Assembly: GCA_022432975.1 (NCBI GenBank)
Contig: CM039503.1
Span: 48,835,259 to 48,899,258 of the forward strand
Origin: Begonia masoniana
Taxonomy: Eukaryota; Streptophyta; Magnoliopsida; Cucurbitales; Begoniaceae
Reading direction: 5' to 3'
Length of the DNA stretch: 64,000 nucleotides
Shown piece by piece: positions 58,052-64,000 of this stretch; position 1 is the stretch's first letter; the number at the start of each line of letters is the position of its first letter. The notes below the pieces were generated by a model. That model worked only from the letters and a program-made list of their open reading frames with translations. It was not told the origin of the DNA and did no database searches. The translations under genes were made by a program, and so were the position numbers.

Positions 58052-58790
58052 GGGCACGACCATGGAAGTAATGAAAAAGAAAAAGTTATTTAGTTGGACC
58101 ATCTGCTCTATCTGTTCTAGTTTAGCTTCTCTAGAGAAGGGCTCGATCTGGTTTAGTATCAAGGTGATTCTCTTTCTGTTTCCTCCGAACCAGAATAAGG
58201 TCCGACCCTGGTTTTCACGAGTTGGAGTCGGGCATTCCTTCGTAAATATCTTAAATAGAGGACCCCGGTTCGCTTTCTCTTCTGACTATGCTTTCCAGGG
58301 TGGGACTAATCGGTATACCTTCCCTGTGCTTCGAGCTGCCTAAGTGAGTTTGCTTCCCTTCGCTCAATTCCAAAGTCATGGTCCCAGCTCAACTCCCCAA
58401 TTCCCTCTTAAAGTGAGGACAGGACTTTTCCTTCTTGCTAAGAAATTCTACAGCAATAGTCCCTAGGACTCGAAAAGTCATAACGAAAATGGCTAACCCA
58501 ATAGCTGGCGGAGATGGGGATAGTGAAACCTCCGCGGTGTTGCCGTGATTCTCCGGGCCCCTCCGACTCTTATTCAAGTAACCAGGGGAGCTGGGGGAAG
58601 GAAAGTGGTGGGGTTTCCTAGCTATTTTCGCTCTTGTTTTATCTGCTGCTGTCTCTGACTGACGAAGAAGGAGTCCCACTACCCCCAGAGTGATTCCATA
58701 GGCGAGCCCATCAAATGCATAGGTCGAAGAATCACTTTGACTTCTTCTCTTCGAGTCGAACTAGCGCAAATGAAAACGACTCTCCATTTT
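58052..58790 (-). other. ccmFC: Nuclear mitochondrial DNA with the 5' end of ccmFC
   Basis: On the minus strand, ATG at 58102 begins MVQLNNFFFFITSMVVP, the start of plant mitochondrial ccmFC (a cytochrome c maturation protein). It is cut after 17 codons where M1 begins. The following ~690 bp (58103-58790) would be the region upstream of ccmFC. It is visibly richer in G+C than the AT-rich flanks and has the mixed, low-repeat look of plant mitochondrial intergenic DNA. A 96-codon minus frame (58679-58389) is not recognised. The mitochondrial origin of the upstream part is inferred from continuity. Confidence 0.7.
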
Positions 58791-59433
58791 TTGAAATCGG
58801 GTGTCCGGCAGGGTTTGGTTTGCTAGATTTTTTATAGTTTGAGGTTCGGTTGTTCGATTTGATATTTTATGGGGTATTTTTAAAAACCTCTTAGTTTTAT
58901 GTTTAAATTGGTTATTACCCTATGTTTTAGTCTGAAGGGTAAAATTGTCATAAACGTAGAAATTGACTTTCCCCATTTTCGCTGCTCTCTAAGAGCATCT
59001 CCAATGGAGGTGTTATCTTGGTTACTTGTCAGAGTACAATTGTTGCTATTCTCGTTGGAGAGCAACGATCATTGCTCACGGGTTACTTTTTTAAGAAACC
59101 CTTGAGCCACGCTGACTAGGAGTGTGAAATAGTTTTTAAAAAAAATTTATTTGTTTGTTTATCTATTTTAATTAGATTAAATATTATATTTTATTTAGAT
59201 TGTACTGTTTTGTTTGATACAAATTGAAGCATGTGGGTCATACACAAAAAAATTACACCGTTGCTCAACGGTTAAAAATTGAAAAAAATTATTATTTTAT
59301 ATATTCTCATTTTTTCTATCTATAAATACAAACATTTGTTGTCCAAATTCATATTTTCTTCTCATTTTTCCTTCACAATTTCCTACAATTTCTTCACAAT
59401 TTCCTTCTCATTTTTCCTCAAATTCATATACAA

Positions 59434-60583
59434 ATGGATTTTGATAACTCTTCAAATTTCAATCACTCAAATTATCAGAATCCATTTTTTCAATTTTCTC
59501 AAAGTTCTTCAAATATCCCTCACCCAATACCTCAAAATCCATTTAATCAATTATCCCAAAATTCTCAAATTCTACATTTTCAATATTATCAAGTACCATC
59601 AAACTTTCAAAATTTTCAAAATTATCCATTTCCACCATTTCAAAACCCAAATTTGAGTTCCTTTGAAACGTCCCAGTATTCACCATTTGTCATGTTTGCA
59701 AATTCACCACCATTTGGTTCACCTCCCTCACACCGAACACCATCCACCTCTGCTTCTGAATCCCAACCTAGACGCAGTGGAGACGAGTTACAGAATGCGC
59801 CTCAAATTGTTGAAGAGAATAAACCTCAAAAATCCAAACAAAAAATGAGGTGGAGTGAAGCAGCAAATCTACTTCTGATAAGCGGATGGCTCAACACATC
59901 TAAGGATTCTGTGGTTGGCATTGACCAAACAGCAGCACGCTTTTAGGATCGCATTGCTGATTACTTCAACGAAAACCGCGAAGATGGGCGTAGCAGAACA
60001 GAGAATTAATGCAAGGACCATTGGAATAAGATATCATAAGGTACTACTTTTCAATGGTTGTTACCAACGAGTTCAACGAGCACGCCATAGTGGGTGATTC
60101 GATGACCAAATTATGGAGCATGCCCACCAACTGTATAAATCTGAAAATGGTGGTTCTCATTTTATGTTTCACTACTGTTGGAAGATGTTAAAGGATGAGC
60201 CGAAATGAAATACTTCATATCAGTAAGAGGGCTCTAAGAGAACAAAAGTTTCCGAATCAGGGGCATACACTTCGTCATCTAATCCAGAGAAGAGTGACAA
60301 TGAAGTACATGAAGTGCGGCCAATTGGCCAAAAGGCAGCCAAAAGAAAGGGAAAGGGAAAGGAAAAAAAAAAAGGTGAGTCTGCTGAGTATTTGGAAACT
60401 CAATCTCGAAAAGCAGTCGCATTTGAGAAATTAGTAGAGATTGAAGCTAAAAAGGCAGAAGATAAGAGAATAACAAAGTACATGGACTACCTCATTATGG
60501 ATACGTCGTATATGACTGATCAACAAAAAAAAGATCACGAAAGATTTTGTGATCATATTAGGACTAACATCTTGAAATTTTAA
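59434..60583 (+). pseudogene. Harbinger ORF1 (Myb/SANT-like, NAM-associated type), broken
   Basis: The start MDFDNSSNFNHSNYQNP is Asn/Gln/Phe-rich, followed by the Myb-like core MRWSEAANLLLISGWLNTSKD and VVGIDQTAARF. TAG at 59944-59946 replaces the usual Trp (FW.RI). Similarity continues in shifted frames (DRIADYFNEN; FHYCWKMLKDEPK) to a Lys/Glu-rich C-terminus (60314-60583) typical of these proteins. ORF1 proteins assist transposase binding and nuclear import. This copy has several frame breaks. Confidence 0.8.
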
Positions 60584-60590
60584 TGTATTT

Positions 60591-60735
60591 TTTTCGCAAG
60601 TTATGTAATTTATTTTTCTCAAGTTATGTAATTTCTTTTCCGCAAGTTATGTAATTTCTTTTCCGCAAATAAGTGTTATTTATTTTCCGCAAGTTATGTA
60701 ATTTTTTTTCTGCAAATTATGTAATCTCTTTGTTT
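60591..60735. repeat. ~27-bp short tandem repeat (TTTTCCGCAAGTTATGTAAT)
   Basis: About five to six imperfect copies with CGCAAGTTATGTAATTT, just after the end of ORF1. No gene. Confidence 0.8.
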
Positions 60736-60738
60736 TCC

Positions 60739-60777
60739 GAAAGTGTCGACCGGGGAAACCACCTGGTCGACACTTTC
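60739..60777. repeat. 13-bp inverted repeat hairpin
   Basis: GAAAGTGTCGACC and GGTCGACACTTTC are perfect complements around the 13-base loop GGGGAAACCACCT. The loop sequence recurs at about 60801 (GGGAAACCACCTGG). It might be a terminator-like or subterminal hairpin of the Harbinger element; role unknown. Confidence 0.75.
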
Positions 60778-61140
60778 CCCTCAATATAAATAAAATTCAG
60801 GGAAACCACCTGGCTCGATTAGGAGTACAATTTGATTAAAAAATATTCTTCGTATTGAAATATAGATGCTTATGAAAATTTTTTCTTTAATATTTTGGAC
60901 GGTAACCGTGTTTGTGTAATTTTATTAATTGTATTTTAATTATATATAATTAATATTAATTTTGGTTGCTTATCAAACTATAATATTTGCTTTTTTTTTG
61001 TAAATATAAACTATAATATTTACTTAATTTAATAATATTATGATTATATATATATATAAAAAATTAATATAAAATTATTTTATAAGCAACTAAGAGTTGC
61101 TATTATTGGAGTGCAAAGTTACTTAAAGTTGCTTAAGAGA

Positions 61141-61917
61141 TGAGGTGAAAGAGAGAGAATGTAATTTATTTAAATAATATTAATTTATTTGATAGCAACT
61201 CCTACCGTATTGTTGCATTTCTTCTCCCTCTGTTTATTTTTTCTCTCATCTCGCTGGGTGCGGTTTGCTGCATCCTGAGTGAGTTGTTTTTTCTGCTTCT
61301 TTGTTTTTTTCTCTTCTCAGCTTAGTGTGTTTTCTTTTCTCTAGTGTTGTAGACTTGTTTTTTTGTTCGCAAGTTCTATTTTGCTCTCACTGAGGTATGC
61401 AGCTTCGTTATTTTTTTTCCCTTTATTTGCTCTGTATCTCTCCTGTTTTTCGTTTTGGTGATGTTTTGTAGACCTTTTACGAAATTGACGGATCATTCTA
61501 AGCCTGTAAAATTTTATTCACCTAAAATATTTTTTTTTTTTTAGTTTTTTTTCAAACTTAAACTCGTTTGAAATGGAAATGGAAATGGGAGATCTTTTTG
61601 TCTGGGTGTTCCAAAGTGTCTGATTTGGTCAGTTTGTTATTCATTTACTGAGTACTACTTTTGGACATAAGGTGTTTGATGATTTGCCTGAAAGAGTTTT
61701 ATATTTCCTAATATATCATCAACTGGCTAAAATTTACACTTCCATTTTGTGTTGTAGCTTTTGATTTAGCTTTTGCCTTTTGTGACTTAATTTTAATTTT
61801 TTTTCTCTATATTAATTTCAGCGCCAATCTATCCAAAATTCGTTAAAGAAACATTGTAAGTCCATAAATGATGAGCGATAGATATTTCGCTCTAGAATGT
61901 AACATGATTAAAGAATA
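61141..61917. other. AT-rich intergenic sequence
   Basis: T-rich, CT-rich sequence with TTTTTT and TTCTCT runs. No gene, RNA or clear repeat was recognised in it. Confidence 0.6.
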
Positions 61918-62564
61918 GGGTAAAGTACAATTTAGCCCTTACAACTAGGGTAAATGGGCAATTTATACCGTAAATTTGGATAAAGTGCAATTTGGCCCCT
62001 ACAACTAGGTGGAATAAGCAATTTACACCGTAAACTTGAATAATAAGCAAGAACAACCTTAATGTATTGATAATTGGCAATATGGCCCCTACCATCATAT
62101 TTTCCATAAAAAAGTAATATTTTTTCCTTTGTTCATTTTTTTTTCCGAAATGCCCCTCACTATACCGAACCGAATCGGACCGGTTCGACTAATTGCACTT
62201 TGATTTTTTATTTTTATTTTTAATTCTATTAATCTGTCTTCTCTTTTCCGAGAAATAGGATTTAAAAAAATAAATAAATAAGAGTGGAATTAGCTGAACC
62301 GGTCTGGTCCGGTTCGGTCCAGTGAGGGAAATTTCGGAAAAAAAATGAATAAGTGAAAAAAATATTATTTTTTGATAGAAAATATGACGGTAGGGACTAT
62401 ATTGCCCATTATCAATACATTAAGGTTGTTTTTGCCTATTATTCAAGTTTACGGTGTAAATTGTCCATTTCACCTAGTTGTAGGGGTCAAATTGTACTTT
62501 ACCCAAGTTTACGGTGTAAATTGCCAATTTCACCTAGTTGTAGGGGTCAAATTGCACTTTACCC
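61918..62564. mobile_element. Mutator-type foldback/MITE, 647 bp
   Basis: Ends GGGTAAAGTACAATTTAGCC and its inverse (GCACTTTACCC), with perfect 9-bp TAAAGAATA duplications at 61909-61917 and 62565-62573. The inverted arms are ~250 bp. Each arm contains a ~65-bp direct repeat (TACAACTAGG ... ACACCGTAAA). The centre (about 62160-62320) is CCGGTTCGG-rich. The 9-bp duplication fits the Mutator superfamily. It encodes no protein. Confidence 0.9.
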
Positions 62565-62573
62565 TAAAGAATA

Positions 62574-63133
62574 TCTTTGTTCTAGTTCTGCTTTTTCAAA
62601 TTTCCTTTTTTTGTCTTTTTTCTCTCTCTCTTTTTCTGTTTCTGCTTCTGTTTCTTTTCTTCCACTACGAATGCCTATGCTATTTTAGATTTCTTTCAGA
62701 GTTAGTTTTTTTTGGATAAGCTCTGGAATGCAAATGTAAAGACTTGGATTGGTTGTTAGAAAGAATTAGATAATCTTGTTTATATTGATGAGATTTGATG
62801 TCTTTCGAAGGTTATGGTTGGTGAGTGACAAGCAATGCAATAGAGTAAGGATACCTCATGAGGCTGTAACATGGTGCTGTAAGTTGCATCTGAAAACTTA
62901 AGACCATCAGTCCGTTTATTAGCCGCTGGAAAAAAATATATTTGGGTAGTAGGCGCATATTTGTTAGTAATTAGCCTCCAAGGGAAAAAAAATTGTCTTT
63001 TTTATTTTGTTATGATATTTATTTGAAACTTTGAACTTGTAAAGTTAATGAAATTAAAACTTGAGAAATAGACTTACAACATAAAAACTTAAATCCAGAT
63101 TCTAATAGAAACTTGTAAATAACAGGTGTATAA
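62574..63133. other. AT-rich intergenic sequence
   Basis: T/CT-rich start (62580-62720), then ordinary AT-rich DNA. No gene, RNA or repeat was recognised. Confidence 0.6.
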
Positions 63134-63421
63134 TGATGAGGACATCATTTAACGTTATAGTTTTTCATAATGTTTCTTTATTATTCATTAATAGTCTAGT
63201 TTTTTGTTATTTATTTTATGGTTCATCAATATCCTAGTCTTTCAAACTTCTAGAGTAATGTCTTATGTATTTTTTTATTTAAAGTTCAGCATTGTAATTG
63301 GAAAGCAGATTATTGAATAACATTTTTCTGATTGAATAAAAACATTTCCTACTTTCCAACCTCTTCTCTTCTTTCTTCCTTCGTAGTTTTTCTCCGTCTT
63401 TTTTCACCCATTGCTACATCA
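63134..63421 (+). repeat. Short solo LTR related to LTR of element G
   Basis: Starts TGATGAGGACATCA and ends TTGCTACATCA. The order of AT-rich segments resembles the reverse complement of G's LTR (which starts TGATGAGGACATCA and ends GCTGCTGCATCA). Flanks TATAA and TATGG agree at three of five bases. No primer site follows, so a solo LTR is the best reading. Confidence 0.55.
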
Positions 63422-64000
63422 TATGGTCTCATTGGAGAATTTGCAGCTGCAAATTCGAAAAAGAATTGGGTTCCGACGAAGACATAGAGGACAGATTATG
63501 CACCTATTCACGAGTTGGGTTTTGGGCTGAAATGGAAGCATGGATATCTCAACTTCAGACTATTCACTACGATGCCAATATATCCAGAAACGATTTATTC
63601 TAGGTAGAATTGAAATATGGAATGAGATAATAGCCAACTACATCTGAGCTTTACATGCTAAATGTAATGGATATGAGTTTTTGATAAGTGTGTATTTTAC
63701 ACACTTATTTATACTCTTTAAACTTGATTCGATAAGTTATTTTCACATGTTTGACGGAATTTGACATCTTTTGTGTAAGTGTGCAGAAAATATATTTAAA
63801 AACGAAGAAAACACACAAGCAGAAACCATTTCACACTATCAATAGGCTGGAGAAAAGAAAAATTCAAATCCATCCCAGATATAGGTCGGCTACAATCATT
63901 CAGATTCACCACCACAGACGAACACCATGCAAATATCAGAAAAACCCGTCCCCAACACCTCCGCAATTATCTGTTTCAAATCCAACCCAGAAACAAATAA
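63422..64000. other. Unassigned right end, possible LTR start at 63681
   Basis: 63440-63605 has a short open plus stretch (WAEMEAWISQLQTIHYDANI) that I do not recognise. TGATAAGTGTGTATTTTACACACTT, an LTR-like start with a perfect inverted repeat (AAGTGTGTA / TACACACTT), begins near 63681, and the sequence runs out of the window. Nothing else is supported. Confidence 0.35.

Larger units (their letters stand above)
35939..58920. mobile_element. Possible large composite bounded by ~118-bp inverted repeats
   Basis: 35939-36056 (GGGTAATAACTAATTTAAAC ... TACCGG) and the reverse complement of 58920-58803 align along their length with frequent substitutions, and both stop at CCGG. The outer flanks TATTTTTTT and TATGTTTTA agree at seven of nine positions, which would fit a worn 9-bp duplication, but the T-rich context makes this weak. 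The interval holds a hAT-like element, M1, nuclear mitochondrial DNA and their nested insertions. Two independent copies in inverse orientation would look the same. Confidence 0.4.
58993..61140 (+). mobile_element. PIF/Harbinger-type element, non-autonomous (right end uncertain)
   Basis: The left end TAA + GAGCATCTCCAATGGAG (58990-59009) is the usual terminal sequence and 3-bp target of plant Harbinger/Tourist elements. The interior encodes only ORF1 (59434-60583); no DDE transposase is seen. The right terminus is not clear. TTGCTATTATTGGAGTGCAA near 61096 resembles a subterminal motif, so the boundary is approximate. Confidence 0.6.

Noticed and set aside
62353..62719. Two overlapping plus ORFs of 111 and 115 codons
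   Set aside because: They cross the arm of the foldback element and a T-rich tract; product of repeated sequence.

Overview
This is plant nuclear DNA, probably from a dicot. It is mostly nested, decaying transposable elements around one partial host gene. The evidence is: Ty3/gypsy chromovirus polyproteins with plant initiator-Met-tRNA primer sites; Cassandra TRIM elements with 5S-rRNA-derived LTRs; Mutator-like, PIF/Harbinger-like and hAT-like DNA transposons; a plant-type bromodomain/WD40 (BRWD) gene split by introns; and a fragment of mitochondrial ccmFC. There is no bacterial gene organisation.

Left part (1-29.3 kb): a nest up to four levels deep. The base is a Mutator-like transposase fragment (28.46-29.35 kb). 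Antisense Tekay-like gypsy element C (to 28459) sits in it. C's 3' LTR is split by gypsy element A (1-18117, left end outside the window) and by a Cassandra TRIM (19382-21447, TSD TTTAT). A's gag is split by antisense gypsy element B (3242-10269). The Cassandra holds a further insertion whose LTR-like end is a 281-bp near-perfect palindrome. A's LTRs contain a 26-27 bp tandem array of about 3.2 kb in the 3' copy. B has lost its 5' LTR; in its place is a patchwork of short copied segments followed by a second copy of 188 bp of A's gag.

Middle (29.4-35.6 kb): an assembly gap, a two-exon nucleoside diphosphate kinase remnant (+), and the 5' six coding exons of a BRWD gene (-), with conserved splice sites but no downstream exons in view.

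Right-middle (35.9-58.9 kb): a pair of ~118-bp inverted repeats encloses a second nest. It contains a hAT-like element carrying LTR element G (TSD CAACC) and solo LTR E (TSD CCCTC). G carries an intronless piece of the cohesin regulator PDS5 that reads into a retrotransposon chromodomain, and is itself split by solo LTR D (TSD ATCCA). Next comes a Mutator-like element M1 with a decayed transposase and a second plant-transposon-type gene. That second gene is split by gag-only LTR element F (TSD GACCG), which carries a complete Cassandra (TSD ACCGG). M1 abuts nuclear mitochondrial DNA that includes the start of ccmFC.

Right end (59-64 kb): a PIF/Harbinger-type element with a decayed Myb-like ORF1, a 647-bp inverted-repeat element with a perfect 9-bp TSD, a short probable solo LTR and AT-rich DNA.

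All boundaries, identities and protein assignments were read by eye from the sequence and from remembered families; no search was run.
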